Shown: positions 44,526-55,155, counted from the stretch's first letter. The stretch: DNA of 64,000 nucleotides from Bacteroidales bacterium MB20-C3-3 (GCA_035609245.1 CP141202.1:1798001-1862000), one strand, 5' to 3'. The notes: generated from the sequence alone by a model not told the origin. Made by a program: numbers and translations.

Positions 44526-45283
44526 AATTGATAATACTCTCTTTATTAGTTTTCATTCAGGCTGTTTTTTTGAAAAATCCTGATGAAACCAATTTTAATA
44601 TTTTAAAAGAGAGAGTTTTTAAAGGAGAGGCTTTATATGGATTCATGAATGGAGGGAGCGATTTATATCTTGAGTATGGATTCCGGGAGTTAAGGGTTAT
44701 GGAACTTATCTATAAAGGGAATGTATATTCTGTAGAATTGTATGATATGGGTAATCCGGAGTCCGCGTTTGGAATATATTCTCAGAATGCATTCAAATGT
44801 AATCCGTACGATAAGTTTTTCAGATGCGATTGTACCTCTCCTAAACAATATCAGGCTATCAAAGGTAATTTCTATATGTCTGTTGTTTATGAGAATAATA
44901 CAGATGAAAACAGAGTGGGGGCATATTATCTTGCAGAGTATTTCTTCAATAAGTATGAAGCTCATGGAGATTTTTTACTACCGGAGAGCATATCAAAATA
45001 TTTAATTCCGGGATATAAACTATCGGAGATGCTTAAGTATTCTTGTGGTCCAATCTCTTTGTCAAATTCCATATCAAGCCGGATGTACCTCTTTGAAGAG
45101 TTAGAATCATATAAAGTTTGGCTTCTTCAGAAGGAGGATGATTCTAAAATCGCAGACATAAGATTTAAATCCATAAAGGATGCTCAGAATTTCCTTGAGA
45201 GAGTTAAAGAGAATGAAGAGGGTCTTAAAAGGGAGATTATTGACAGTTTAAATATTACACTTACAATTCTTCCTGGTTTTTAG
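44522..45283 (+). CDS. DUF6599 family exported protein
   Basis: A signal peptide precedes the family motif ALYGFMNGGSDLYLEYGF (about residues 37-54) and VELYDMGNPESAFGIYS. Members (DUF6599) occur beside DUF362 genes in several Bacteroidota and other anaerobes; the role is not known. The gene is coupled to DUF362 by ATGA, and its 3' end overlaps the convergent kinase gene by 23 bp. Confidence 0.75.
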   Translation: MKLIILSLLVFIQAVFLKNPDETNFNILKERVFKGEALYGFMNGGSDLYLEYGFRELRVMELIYKGNVYSVELYDMGNPESAFGIYSQNAFKCNPYDKFFRCDCTSPKQYQAIKGNFYMSVVYENNTDENRVGAYYLAEYFFNKYEAHGDFLLPESISKYLIPGYKLSEMLKYSCGPISLSNSISSRMYLFEELESYKVWLLQKEDDSKIADIRFKSIKDAQNFLERVKENEEGLKREIIDSLNITLTILPGF

Positions 45284-48200
45284 GTAGAGTGATAATAAAC
45301 CGGCTTCCTGACTTTGCTTCAGATTCTACATTGATCTCTCCAGAATGTTTGGTAACCAGATAGTGACAGATCATGAGCCCAAGCCCTGTTCCGGGTTCTC
45401 CCTCTGTTCCGTACCTGCCATTCTCCAAATTTAGTGTAAACAATTTATTTCTCATCTCTTCAGACATCCCTATACCTGTATCTTCAACAGATATCTCAAT
45501 CTTATCAGGCTTACGGCCGGACCCTTTTATAGTTATATCACCTCTGCGTGGAGTAAATTTTATCGCATTAGTGATTAGATTCCTGATAACAATTCTAAGC
45601 AATTTTGGATCTGCATCAACTTCAAGCTTGATGGGAATCTTATTGTATAGATGAATCTCTTTTGCTTTAGATATTTGGCTTAATGTATCAAGTTCCTCTT
45701 TAAGAGCTTCTTGAATCTTAATTCTCTCAGGATTAAATTGTATATTGTTCTGCTCAATTCTGCTCCATTGAAGAACATTATCAATCAATGTGTTAACAGT
45801 ATTGACCGGGCCCTCTGTTTTATCAGAATTGACAGCACTTCTCAGATCATGAGTAATTATTGAAAAGAGTTTGTCCCTTTCATTTATGGCTATGTTCTTT
45901 GCCAGCTCCTCTCTTCTTAATTCACTTTTAAAATCATCAACCTCTTGTTTTAACAACTGTGCTTTAGCTTTAATGTTCTTTGTTTTCCACTCACAATATT
46001 TAAATAGTAAGGCTATAATAGTAAATATTAAAATCAGCTGAAAGAAGAGAGTGCCCCACCAGGCTGGTTTAATTGTAAAAGTATATGTGCTTTCGTCACT
46101 TTCAATCCCATCTCCGGTTATCGCTTTGACCCTGAATGTATATTTCCCCTTCTTAAGGTTCGCATAAGTTGCCTCAGTCTTGTCAGTGAGCGAACTCCAG
46201 TTATTATCAAATCCCTCAAGGATATACCGGTATCTGATACTCTTCATCTGAGTGTGCGTGGTGGCAATAAAATGAATGGTGAGATAATTGTTCTTGTGCT
46301 TAAGCACAAGATTTTGAGGTAATGAATACCATTTTGATATATTACTCATTTTAGCCCCGCTGACTTTCTCTCCGTTGGCAAGCGTTAATGTTGTATCAGG
46401 GCTTTTAAATATTTTTTCCCATGGTACATCCTCGTTGAAAACCTTCAATTTTGTTATTTGCATTGATGGGATATACTCCCCAGAATATGTATTTCCACCG
46501 TGATATGCAGTAAGCCTGTCCTCTGTTCCTATCCATATAGTTCCATTGCTGCTCTCTGTTATTGCCTCCTTTCTGCACTCCATCCCGGCAAAACCATCTT
46601 CAATTCCAAAACTATTAATAGATATTCCTCTGTTAGTACTGTCAATGTTTTCATGGACCCTTTTCTTTATTTCATAAAGTCCAAATCTAGTTCCTATCCA
46701 GATGTTCCCTTTTGAATCCTGAAAAATGCTCATAGCAAATTTGCTCTTAAGCCCACTCTCTTCAGAATATCTGATAAAGCTCTCTCCATCATGTCTGATA
46801 ATACCCTCTCCGCTACTGGCCATCCATATAATTCCTCTGTTATCCTCAATTATACTGTTTATTGTATCTGTAAAAAACCCATTTTTCTTATTGAAATGTA
46901 TGAAGTTTTTACCATCATATTTTGTAATACCGCCTCCGGCTGTTCCTATCCAGTAATTGTTTCTGCTATCCTGAATGAAACTTCTTATATGGTTGCTGCT
47001 TAAACCGTTTTTTTTCGAATAATTTACAACTGTATTACCTTTCATCATAAAAAGGCCCTCTCTGATAGTGGAAAACCAAATATTATTTCTATTGTCATTA
47101 TATACATTGAGAATCATGTTATCTACCAGACCTGTATTCTTGTCGTATTTAAATGCCTCCTTCCCGTCATATTTTGTTAGACCTCCATTATCAGTAGCAA
47201 TCCATATATTCCCGGAATTGTCAATTAATGTTTTATAAACAAACTTATCTTTATTACCCTCTCCCAGTAAAAATGGAGTTATGTATTGTCGTTTAATGCC
47301 ATTTTCAGTTTTCTCAGAAAGGATATTAACTCCTCCTCCATATGTGCCTAACCAGATTTTTTCGTCTAAATCTACACTGATATATGATATTCTTGAACTT
47401 GACAGCCCTTCCTGAGATGTGTAATGGGTAAAAAGTCTTCCCTCAAATCTTACCAGGCCAGCCCCTCTTGTTCCAAACCATAAATTTCCGTTTTTATCCT
47501 GGAGCGAACTTCTTATTGCTTCAGCAATAAGTCCGTCGCTCTTGCCATACACTCGCATGGAGATTCCGTCAAATTTAGTAAGGTTACCATTAGAATTGCC
47601 AAACCACATGTTTCCATCCCTGTCCTCCAGGATACTTCTTATTGAATTGTTACCCAGTCCTTCACGAGTTGTATATGTAGTCAAGGCTCTTCCGTCATAT
47701 TTTATAATACCCTTAAAAGCAGTGCTTATCCAGATATTGTTTTTACTATCAATAAAGAGTAAGGATATATGATCCTGGATAAGACCCTCTTTTGAAGAGA
47801 ATGTGGAGAAAGAGACTCCATCGTAAATTGAAATTCCACCTCCGTATGTAGCAATCCACATTCTGCCTGATCCATCTTCAATAATAGATCTTACATCGTT
47901 TGCCGAGAGTCCGTTTTCTATTGTAAAGACAGTAAGTTTTCCGGGCTCATATTTAACCAGCCCTTTTCTTGTACCAAACCATATGTCTCCGTGCTTGTCT
48001 TCAAATATACAGTTGACAAGATTATGGGGCAGGCCCTCTTCTGTTGTGATAGTTGTGAAGAAATTACCATCATATCTTGTAACCCCGCCATCATAAGTGC
48101 TAATCCATAAATTATTGTGAGAATCAATAAACAGGGCATTAATAATACTTACCGGTAACCCCTCTCTATCAGTAAAGTGATAGAAAAATTTTCCATCATA

Positions 48201-48713
48201 TCTGGAGAGGCCTCTGTCTGTTCCAACCCAGATATTCCCTGTTGAGTCCTGGACCAAGGCCCTTATTTGATCGTGTAAAAGGCCCTGCATTTTATAGAAG
48301 TAGAAGAAACTTCCCGGGTTAATCTCTTTATAAAGAGGCTCTTTAACTAAGACCTGTTCAGGAGTGCCGGCAATCTGATGTTTCTCTGAAAATTCAAAAG
48401 AATTGGGAATTGTTGTCTCTCCCTCCCCAATTACTCTTGTCGTTGTTGACATCCTGCTTATTTTCAGAGATAGTGGGATATTGCTCTGATTGGTTGTCAT
48501 AGCAACAGCCGGCATCTTTTTCACATCAAAACCGGTTGGATTTTTGATAAATGTAGTGTCAGCGGGTAAGATTGAGTCAGGTGGTACAATGTACCCTTTG
48601 GTTCTTAACAGAGAAGGCAGGGAGCTATTTATAACCTCATTATTGCCCTCTCTGTTGCAAGAGAAAAGAATGGTGCTTAGAACAATTATTATTATTGAAG
48701 TATAAAGTCTCAT
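45261..48713 (-). CDS. propeller sensor histidine kinase, DHp shortened, no output domain
   Basis: A lipoprotein-like N-terminus (ILFSCNREG) is followed by 14 reg_prop repeats (each GNIWxGT-like, about residues 140-750), a Y_Y_Y domain, one membrane segment near 885-910 and a kinase core. The phospho-acceptor lies in IITHDLRSAV (His955). From HDLR to QWSR there are only 31 residues, against 55 in the neighbouring paralogue, so part of the DHp hairpin is missing. The ATPase boxes (LITNAIKFT, DTGIGMSE, GTGLGLMI) are intact. There is no receiver or AraC domain, unlike full hybrid two-component systems. It may be inactive or act through the paralogue. Confidence 0.85.
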   Translation of the reverse strand: MRLYTSIIIIVLSTILFSCNREGNNEVINSSLPSLLRTKGYIVPPDSILPADTTFIKNPTGFDVKKMPAVAMTTNQSNIPLSLKISRMSTTTRVIGEGETTIPNSFEFSEKHQIAGTPEQVLVKEPLYKEINPGSFFYFYKMQGLLHDQIRALVQDSTGNIWVGTDRGLSRYDGKFFYHFTDREGLPVSIINALFIDSHNNLWISTYDGGVTRYDGNFFTTITTEEGLPHNLVNCIFEDKHGDIWFGTRKGLVKYEPGKLTVFTIENGLSANDVRSIIEDGSGRMWIATYGGGISIYDGVSFSTFSSKEGLIQDHISLLFIDSKNNIWISTAFKGIIKYDGRALTTYTTREGLGNNSIRSILEDRDGNMWFGNSNGNLTKFDGISMRVYGKSDGLIAEAIRSSLQDKNGNLWFGTRGAGLVRFEGRLFTHYTSQEGLSSSRISYISVDLDEKIWLGTYGGGVNILSEKTENGIKRQYITPFLLGEGNKDKFVYKTLIDNSGNIWIATDNGGLTKYDGKEAFKYDKNTGLVDNMILNVYNDNRNNIWFSTIREGLFMMKGNTVVNYSKKNGLSSNHIRSFIQDSRNNYWIGTAGGGITKYDGKNFIHFNKKNGFFTDTINSIIEDNRGIIWMASSGEGIIRHDGESFIRYSEESGLKSKFAMSIFQDSKGNIWIGTRFGLYEIKKRVHENIDSTNRGISINSFGIEDGFAGMECRKEAITESSNGTIWIGTEDRLTAYHGGNTYSGEYIPSMQITKLKVFNEDVPWEKIFKSPDTTLTLANGEKVSGAKMSNISKWYSLPQNLVLKHKNNYLTIHFIATTHTQMKSIRYRYILEGFDNNWSSLTDKTEATYANLKKGKYTFRVKAITGDGIESDESTYTFTIKPAWWGTLFFQLILIFTIIALLFKYCEWKTKNIKAKAQLLKQEVDDFKSELRREELAKNIAINERDKLFSIITHDLRSAVNSDKTEGPVNTVNTLIDNVLQWSRIEQNNIQFNPERIKIQEALKEELDTLSQISKAKEIHLYNKIPIKLEVDADPKLLRIVIRNLITNAIKFTPRRGDITIKGSGRKPDKIEISVEDTGIGMSEEMRNKLFTLNLENGRYGTEGEPGTGLGLMICHYLVTKHSGEINVESEAKSGSRFIITLPKNQEEL

Positions 48714-48732
48714 TGTACAAAAAAGCTCTTTG

Positions 48733-51700
48733 TCACCTTTGTTTTAAAGGAAGAGTAATAATAAATTCAGTCCCTTTTCCAACCTCCGAAAGTACATCTA
48801 TTCTTCCTTTATGGGCTTCAATCAACTCTTTACAAATAACAAGCCCAAGTCCGGTACTTGGTTCTCCATCTGTTCCTGATCTTCCGTTCTTGCTGTCAAG
48901 CTTAAAGAGAGATGATCTCATCTTCTCATCCATCCCAATTCCATTGTCCTTGAAACTTATCATGATTTCATCTTTCCCGGAGAGATTTGCACCAATTATT
49001 ATTGTTCCACCCTTTCCTGTAAACTTAACAGCATTTGATATTATGTTTCTTATTACAATCTGAAGCATACTGTCGTCTGCTTCAAAATTATACTCTTCCG
49101 AGATATCAACTTTTATACGGATATTTTTCTTGGTGGCAGATTCAATTATCAGCCCCAGATTATCCTCAACACTTGCTTTTAAATTGACCAATGTTGGACT
49201 AAAAGGTATTGATTGTCTCTGGAGTCTTGACCATTGTAAAAGATTCTCCAGTAAATTAAACAGGTTTTTTGCCGAGATATTCATATTCTCAGCAAAAGAC
49301 TTAAGTTCTTCATCAGTAAATGTTGCAACCTCTTCTGCCATTATTTCGGTGAGCCCAAGAAAACTGCTGAACGGACCGCGAAGGTCATGAGCAATTATGG
49401 AGAATAGTTTGTCCTTCTCCATATTTGATACCTCCAGCTCATTATTCTTAAGTAGTAATGCCTCTGTCTGCTCCCTGACTTTGCCCTCAAGAAGTTCTTT
49501 GTCTTTTTTTAGAATTCGCTCTCTGTACCTTATATAAAAATATATTAGAGCAACTAAGGTTAATACGATAAATATGTAAAACCACAATGTTTGCCACCAA
49601 GGGGGTCTGATTGAAAATTTATAATCAATTTCATTACTCCTTACACCATCACTTGAAATAGCACGGACCTTGAATGAATAGTTTCCGGGAGAGAGATTGC
49701 CATATGGGATTTCTGTGATAGTTACTGGAGGATTCCAGTGTTTGTCAAGTCCTTCAAGTATATATTCATACGTTACCTTTTTAATCTCGTTTTGAGTAAC
49801 TGCAATAAATTTAAATGTAATATAGTTGTGTAAATATGGTAAACTAAGGTTCTCAGGAACATTATTCCATTTTGAGACCCCCGTAAATTTTATGTTTTTA
49901 AGCTTTACTCCGTTGTAAAGCCTGATTGTTGTATCCTGCCTCTCTTCAAGTATGGTCCATGGGATCTCTTCATTATACATCATCAGATTGGTCAGTTGAA
50001 GAGTAAATGGAGCATTATTATGAAGCTCCCTTTCCCCAAGGAATTGAGTCAATCGGTCATTAGTGCCGAATAGTAACTTGCCCCCGTCAATCTCTTCAAT
50101 AGCACCCAGGTTACAACCCATTCCGGTAAAACCCTCTTCAAAATTATAGCTCTTTATTGAATATGTTGAGTCCCGAAAAATTTGGTTTACCCCAAAGCGC
50201 GTTCCGGCCCAGAGCCTTCCGTAAGAATCCTCTAATAAAGACAAAACATGGTCATTATTTAACCCGTTTAAAGAATTATACCTTGTAAAAGTCTTGTGGT
50301 TATAGCATACCAGACCTTCACCTGCTGTTCCGAACCATACATTCCCCTCTTTGTCCTCTTCTATGCTATACACGGTGTTGCTAAAGAAACCCTCTTTAGT
50401 CGTGAAATGAGTGAACTGAGAACCATTGAGAGAGGTGATACCACCGCCATCTGTGCCAAACCAAATCGTACCTTTGCTATCCTCGAAAATAGCAAGTATA
50501 TTATTGCTGCTTATACCGGACTCAATTGAATAATTTGTAAAATTAGTACCATCAAACTTAGAGACACCTCCTCCATATGTCCCAATCCATATTATCCCTT
50601 TACTATCTTCGTAAATATCTCTTATTGTGTTGTCACTTAGACCCTGATCAGTTGTATATGTGTAAAGTTTATTTCCTTCGTAGCAAGAGATTCCGCCACC
50701 ATCAGTTCCAAACCAGATATTTCCTTTTTTGTCCTCTATAATGCTGTATATCCGGGATGCATTAAGACCTTGCTCAACTCCAAAATATGACATATATTTT
50801 CCTGTTGTTCCAGAGACCTTCTCCTCTTTCATTATTGTTACATGGCCGCCAAATGTCCCCATCCACACTCTTCCCAGCCTGTCCTTCATTATGCTCATAA
50901 CCCTGCTGTTGCTAAGCCCCTCCTCTTCTGTAAGATGGGTAAAGATATCCCCGTTGTATCTTACCAGTCCGGCTGTTCTTGTACCCATCCATATATTTCC
51001 TGATCTGTCCTCCATCAGGCATCTTACATATTCTGAACCAAGCCCTTCGTTAATGTTAAAGTTTGTAAAACTGATACCATCAAACCTGAAAAGACCGCTT
51101 GTTGTGGTTCCTATCCAGATATTCCCGGTATAATCTTCCATAATGCTTCTTATGCTACCGTCTATAAGCCCTTGTTCGCTGCCGTAGTGGTAATAATTGT
51201 AACCATCATATTTAATAATTCCTTTGGAAGATAGTCCAATCCATACATTACCTTTGCTGTCTGTAGCAAGAGATGTAGCTTCATTCTGCGGGAGTCCCTC
51301 TTTTACGGTATAGTTAGTAAAACTAACTCCGTCAAATATAGATATGCCTCCTATATTAGTTGTAATCCATAACTTGCCGTATTTATCAAAAAGAAGATAG
51401 CGGGTGTCGTTGTTGCAGAGGCCATTATCCTGGGTGTAGACTGTAAGGTTTTTACCATCATATTTTACTACTCCTCCTCCTGTAGCCATCCATATATTAC
51501 CGGAACTATCCTCAGTGATCCAGTTTACGATATCACTGGGTAACCCATCCTCTTTAGAGAAAATTGTGAAATTGTCCCCATCCAGTTTGACAGCACCGCC
51601 TCTGAAAGTTCCTGCCCAAATATTGCCTTTAGAGTCGTGGTATACACTAAGTATTAGGTTATTAGTGAGTCCTTGATTAGTAGTGTAATGAGATAAATAT

Positions 51701-52260
51701 TTCCCATCGAATTTTGTTAATCCGTCGTCTGTTCCAAGCCATAAATTGCCTGTGTTATCCTGATCGATTGCTCTGATCTGATCGTGTCTTAACCCCTGAA
51801 GTTTTCCAATTGAACTGAAGTTATATGGATTTTTATCTCTTACATATGCATCTTTAACCTCAATTCTGACAGGTGGATGAGCTGAAACACTTCTCTCTCG
51901 GTATTTGATTACAGATGGTATCAATGTATTACCATCTCCGGGAGTAAATATTTTGCTCTGATCTAAGGTTATTATTACAGGATCCTTGGCTTGTGTAACG
52001 CTTACAGGTGATAATTTCCAGTTGCCGATTGTGGCAGATGCTACTGTGGGACTTGATGCATTTACAGTGACAGGGGGTTTAAGATCTGTCTGTTTTAGTA
52101 ATCTGCCTGTTACTGTTATGGAAGTAGGCTGCTCAGAAATTTGGCTTCTGTTTATCTCTTGCTTACATGATGTAAGCAGTAAGAATAGATTGAGAATTAG
52201 AAGCAACTCTCTTGAATTATTTCTGAATGCGCTGTAAAACATATAGTTGCATATTAACAT
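48733..52260 (-). CDS. propeller sensor histidine kinase, paralogue, no output domain
   Basis: This 1175-residue kinase (from ATG 52260; TTG 52263 and ATG 52242 are alternatives) has a lipobox-like LLLTSCKQE, 14 reg_prop repeats, a Y_Y_Y domain, a membrane segment near 890-912, and a complete HisKA (IIAHDLRGPFSSF, about His958) and HATPase (IISNAVKFT, DNGIGMDE, STGLGLVI). It has no receiver or DNA-binding domain. It lies 19 bp upstream of the shorter paralogue in the same direction, so the pair arose by tandem duplication and is probably co-transcribed. Ligand unknown; relatives sense glycans. Confidence 0.87.
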   Translation of the reverse strand: MLICNYMFYSAFRNNSRELLLILNLFLLLTSCKQEINRSQISEQPTSITVTGRLLKQTDLKPPVTVNASSPTVASATIGNWKLSPVSVTQAKDPVIITLDQSKIFTPGDGNTLIPSVIKYRERSVSAHPPVRIEVKDAYVRDKNPYNFSSIGKLQGLRHDQIRAIDQDNTGNLWLGTDDGLTKFDGKYLSHYTTNQGLTNNLILSVYHDSKGNIWAGTFRGGAVKLDGDNFTIFSKEDGLPSDIVNWITEDSSGNIWMATGGGVVKYDGKNLTVYTQDNGLCNNDTRYLLFDKYGKLWITTNIGGISIFDGVSFTNYTVKEGLPQNEATSLATDSKGNVWIGLSSKGIIKYDGYNYYHYGSEQGLIDGSIRSIMEDYTGNIWIGTTTSGLFRFDGISFTNFNINEGLGSEYVRCLMEDRSGNIWMGTRTAGLVRYNGDIFTHLTEEEGLSNSRVMSIMKDRLGRVWMGTFGGHVTIMKEEKVSGTTGKYMSYFGVEQGLNASRIYSIIEDKKGNIWFGTDGGGISCYEGNKLYTYTTDQGLSDNTIRDIYEDSKGIIWIGTYGGGVSKFDGTNFTNYSIESGISSNNILAIFEDSKGTIWFGTDGGGITSLNGSQFTHFTTKEGFFSNTVYSIEEDKEGNVWFGTAGEGLVCYNHKTFTRYNSLNGLNNDHVLSLLEDSYGRLWAGTRFGVNQIFRDSTYSIKSYNFEEGFTGMGCNLGAIEEIDGGKLLFGTNDRLTQFLGERELHNNAPFTLQLTNLMMYNEEIPWTILEERQDTTIRLYNGVKLKNIKFTGVSKWNNVPENLSLPYLHNYITFKFIAVTQNEIKKVTYEYILEGLDKHWNPPVTITEIPYGNLSPGNYSFKVRAISSDGVRSNEIDYKFSIRPPWWQTLWFYIFIVLTLVALIYFYIRYRERILKKDKELLEGKVREQTEALLLKNNELEVSNMEKDKLFSIIAHDLRGPFSSFLGLTEIMAEEVATFTDEELKSFAENMNISAKNLFNLLENLLQWSRLQRQSIPFSPTLVNLKASVEDNLGLIIESATKKNIRIKVDISEEYNFEADDSMLQIVIRNIISNAVKFTGKGGTIIIGANLSGKDEIMISFKDNGIGMDEKMRSSLFKLDSKNGRSGTDGEPSTGLGLVICKELIEAHKGRIDVLSEVGKGTEFIITLPLKQR

Positions 52261-52279
52261 CAAGTGCTCCCTGAATGAG

Positions 52280-52287
52280 CAAATTTA
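52280..52287 (-). promoter_or_regulatory. -7 box TAAATTTG for the kinase pair
   Basis: Minus-strand exact TAnnTTTG match between the upstream terminator and the kinase start, about 20 nt before ATG 52260. Confidence 0.45.
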
Positions 52288-52290
52288 AAT

Positions 52291-52330
52291 AAAAATAAAC
52301 ACAAACCATTATTGGTTTGTGTTTATTTTT
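52291..52330 (-). terminator. 18-bp perfect-stem terminator after the S9 peptidase operon
   Basis: Bases 52291-52308 pair perfectly with 52313-52330 around a 4-nt TTAT loop. The A/T-rich outer stem gives a U tract in either direction, so it can stop transcripts on both strands. It lies 17 bp after the S9 peptidase stop and insulates the kinase promoter next to it. Confidence 0.85.
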
Positions 52331-52347
52331 AATAAGATAGGATGATC

Positions 52348-55155
52348 TTAGTTGGTTAATTCGTAGCCAAAGTCAATACCTTTTAGTGTCGCAGGAACAC
52401 CTCGTTTCATCCATACTGGCATTGGTGTGCCCTTCAAATAGTGGTCAAAGAATTGACCAAGCCTGATGCTCAGGTCTTTAGCATTGATTCTTTTTGAAAG
52501 GTTATGCACTTCATCATTGTATTGAAGTAGCCATGCAGGTTTTCCAAGTCTTCTAAGTGCAGTGAAATACTCTATGCCCTGATACCACGGAACTGCATCA
52601 TCAGCGTCGTTATGCATAATAAGCAACGGGGTCTCTACCTTATCAGCAAAAAAGAGTGGAGAGTTCTCTATATAAAGATCCAGAGCTTCCCATGGTGTCT
52701 TTCCTAACCTGCTTTGGGTGTGTTCATACTGGAACTGCCTTACCATTCCACTTCCCCATCTGATACCTCCATATGCACTTGTCATATTTGCAACCGGCGC
52801 ACCTGCCCCTGCTGCTCTCCATTTGAAAGATTCTGGTTGGGTAATCATATATGCTACTTGATAACCGCCCCAGCTCTGCCCCTGTATTGCTACATTTTCG
52901 CTGTCTATCCATGGGTTTTCGCAAAGCATCTTTACACCTGGTACAATACAGTCAATTGCACTTTTGCCCGGATGACCAATTTCATAGACTATATCCGGAA
53001 CAAATACTATGTACTCATTGCTTACAAAATATGGGATATTAATGGTTGATCTGCTTGGTGCAGGTGCTCTGTAAGCATGAAGAAGATCTGAGTTCCTTTC
53101 ATAGAAATAGGCAATCATTGGGTATTTCCTGGTGGGGTCAAAGTTTTCAGGCTTGTACAAAAGGCCCTCCAGTTCAATACCTGTAGCCGATTTCCATGAT
53201 ACCAGCTCTACACTTCCCCAGTTGTAATCCGCCTGTTGCGGGTTAATATCTGATAACTTATTTTGTGTTTTAAAGTGATCTTTGGATACCCAGACATTAG
53301 GTGAGTTAGTGAAGTTTGCTTTTGAATATACTATCTCTTTGCCTCTTTTACTCATAACAACAGAAGCAAATGTAAATGGCTCCATATTCCATCGCTTCAT
53401 CAAAGGTTTTCTTGCAGAGATGTCCTTTGAATAAAATCCATTCTCTTTGGTTTTGTTGTCAAATGCAGAGAAATAGAGTATTGATTTCTCTTTTAGTGGC
53501 TCGCTGTCTCTTAGTTCCCTGTCAGGCCTTATAATTCTGAATGTTAATTTCTCTGCTGCCCCTTTACCCTCAGTTATATTTTCAGGAGCTCTCTCCCCTT
53601 TGGGGTCAAATTTCCAGATATCATATCTGTCATAAATATATACCGCTTTATCTCCTTCAATCCAGCCCCCGGTCCCGTATGAAGAGGCCATGGAAGGAGA
53701 GTCGTGAAGTTCATCGGCAAAAGAGATGGTCATTCCATTAGTCAGCTTTACTATTTTCTCCTCCATAATGTCAAGCGAATACCAGTTTTTGTCGCTATTA
53801 TCATACCATACGAAGAAATTCCCATCAGGAGAGATTGAGTAACTGCTCATATAAACACCTTTTGCGGCTACTCTTGAGCTCCCTGTGTTTATATCAATAA
53901 TAATGAGATCTCTCTTTGGATTTGCATCCCACTGAGACTCGATTCTGTAGTCAAAATTTGTAATTGACAGCGCTTTTTGGGAGGACCATTTTGCAGGCAC
54001 AATAACATTTTCATACTCCTCTTTTGCAAGTTGCACAAATGAAGGCTCACCATCAAGTTCAATCTTGCTTAAATAGCTTTTGCGAATTTCACGCTGTATG
54101 TTTTTTAATTGCATTGGCTGCACATAAGGCTCGGCATAATGCCATATATCAAGTCTTGCTACATCAGGTTCTTTATTGGTTGTGTCTTTTTCCCGCATTA
54201 CAGGAGAGATTCCAAAAAATAGCCTCGTCCCCTCTTTGTTCAATTCCAGGCTTCTGTTCTCACTTATGCGCATACCTTCAGGTAGAGAGGCACAGCTGTT
54301 GTCAATCAGAATTCTGGCCTCCGGCATGCCGGATCTGTATTCCAGAATTGAGATGAATTTATCCTTATTCTGTTTTATTGTATCCAGTTTTGCGTAGAAA
54401 ACCATCCTTGAGTTATCTTCACTGACAACAGGAAGTTTTAAGCTCTGTTTAAGGGTTGCTAAAAAAATTGGTTTAACAGATCTGTTTGCAGGAGTGTACA
54501 TAAATAGTCCGGCTTTATTCACAGAGTCTTTAGAATTGGGTCTTGATACAAAAAACAGAGTATCTCCTCCTCTTGAAAAGTCATAATCTGCTACATTCCG
54601 TAATGTATCTGAAAAACCTGTTGTAATGCTGTATACATATAATTCAGTCCCCTGATCTTTATCCATTTTCACAGGTTTCTTCCCCTTTGCTGTATCAGCA
54701 GGCGGTGTCGTCTGGAATGCAAGATATCTATTGCTCAATTTAGCCATTTTATATCCTTTCAGATATGGAAATTTCCGGAGATCTCCTGTTTCAAAATTGT
54801 AAATGGCAAGAGTATCTTTAGGCATCTGATCCGGTTTGCTTTTTTTTATTCTGGCCTCTTTAGTCTGTATGAATAAAGGCTTAATAGAAAATGTAGCAAA
54901 CCTGCCATCAGGAGTTATTCTGGCAGAGGTGCCTCTTTCAAATGTTTTTTGCTGAAGGTTTGTGAGATTGAGAGCAACAAGATATCCATCACCCTCTTGT
55001 GCATTCACCTGATAAACGGAGTACTTTCCGTTGTCTGAAACCTGAATATCTCCTATACTTTTCCAGTTATCATAAACGGAGTGATCAAGAGCTTTTTTCT
55101 GACCAAAAGATACAACTGAGAAAAGTACAAGTGATATTGTAATAATTCTTTTCAT
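52348..55155 (-). CDS. S9 family prolyl oligopeptidase-type serine peptidase
   Basis: The 935-residue protein has a signal peptide and a long beta-propeller, then a C-terminal alpha/beta hydrolase domain with nucleophile Ser in QGQSWGGYQVAY (about 760), acid in HNDADDAVPW, and His in NDEVHNLSKR. It resembles acylaminoacyl peptidase and dipeptidyl-peptidase relatives common in Bacteroidota. The gene follows another S9 peptidase in the same direction, separated by 12 bp. Confidence 0.9.
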   Translation of the reverse strand: MKRIITISLVLFSVVSFGQKKALDHSVYDNWKSIGDIQVSDNGKYSVYQVNAQEGDGYLVALNLTNLQQKTFERGTSARITPDGRFATFSIKPLFIQTKEARIKKSKPDQMPKDTLAIYNFETGDLRKFPYLKGYKMAKLSNRYLAFQTTPPADTAKGKKPVKMDKDQGTELYVYSITTGFSDTLRNVADYDFSRGGDTLFFVSRPNSKDSVNKAGLFMYTPANRSVKPIFLATLKQSLKLPVVSEDNSRMVFYAKLDTIKQNKDKFISILEYRSGMPEARILIDNSCASLPEGMRISENRSLELNKEGTRLFFGISPVMREKDTTNKEPDVARLDIWHYAEPYVQPMQLKNIQREIRKSYLSKIELDGEPSFVQLAKEEYENVIVPAKWSSQKALSITNFDYRIESQWDANPKRDLIIIDINTGSSRVAAKGVYMSSYSISPDGNFFVWYDNSDKNWYSLDIMEEKIVKLTNGMTISFADELHDSPSMASSYGTGGWIEGDKAVYIYDRYDIWKFDPKGERAPENITEGKGAAEKLTFRIIRPDRELRDSEPLKEKSILYFSAFDNKTKENGFYSKDISARKPLMKRWNMEPFTFASVVMSKRGKEIVYSKANFTNSPNVWVSKDHFKTQNKLSDINPQQADYNWGSVELVSWKSATGIELEGLLYKPENFDPTRKYPMIAYFYERNSDLLHAYRAPAPSRSTINIPYFVSNEYIVFVPDIVYEIGHPGKSAIDCIVPGVKMLCENPWIDSENVAIQGQSWGGYQVAYMITQPESFKWRAAGAGAPVANMTSAYGGIRWGSGMVRQFQYEHTQSRLGKTPWEALDLYIENSPLFFADKVETPLLIMHNDADDAVPWYQGIEYFTALRRLGKPAWLLQYNDEVHNLSKRINAKDLSIRLGQFFDHYLKGTPMPVWMKRGVPATLKGIDFGYELTN

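Noticed and set aside
45261-52263. Full hybrid two-component systems (HTCS)
   Set aside because: Both proteins end after the HATPase domain; there is no receiver or AraC DNA-binding domain.
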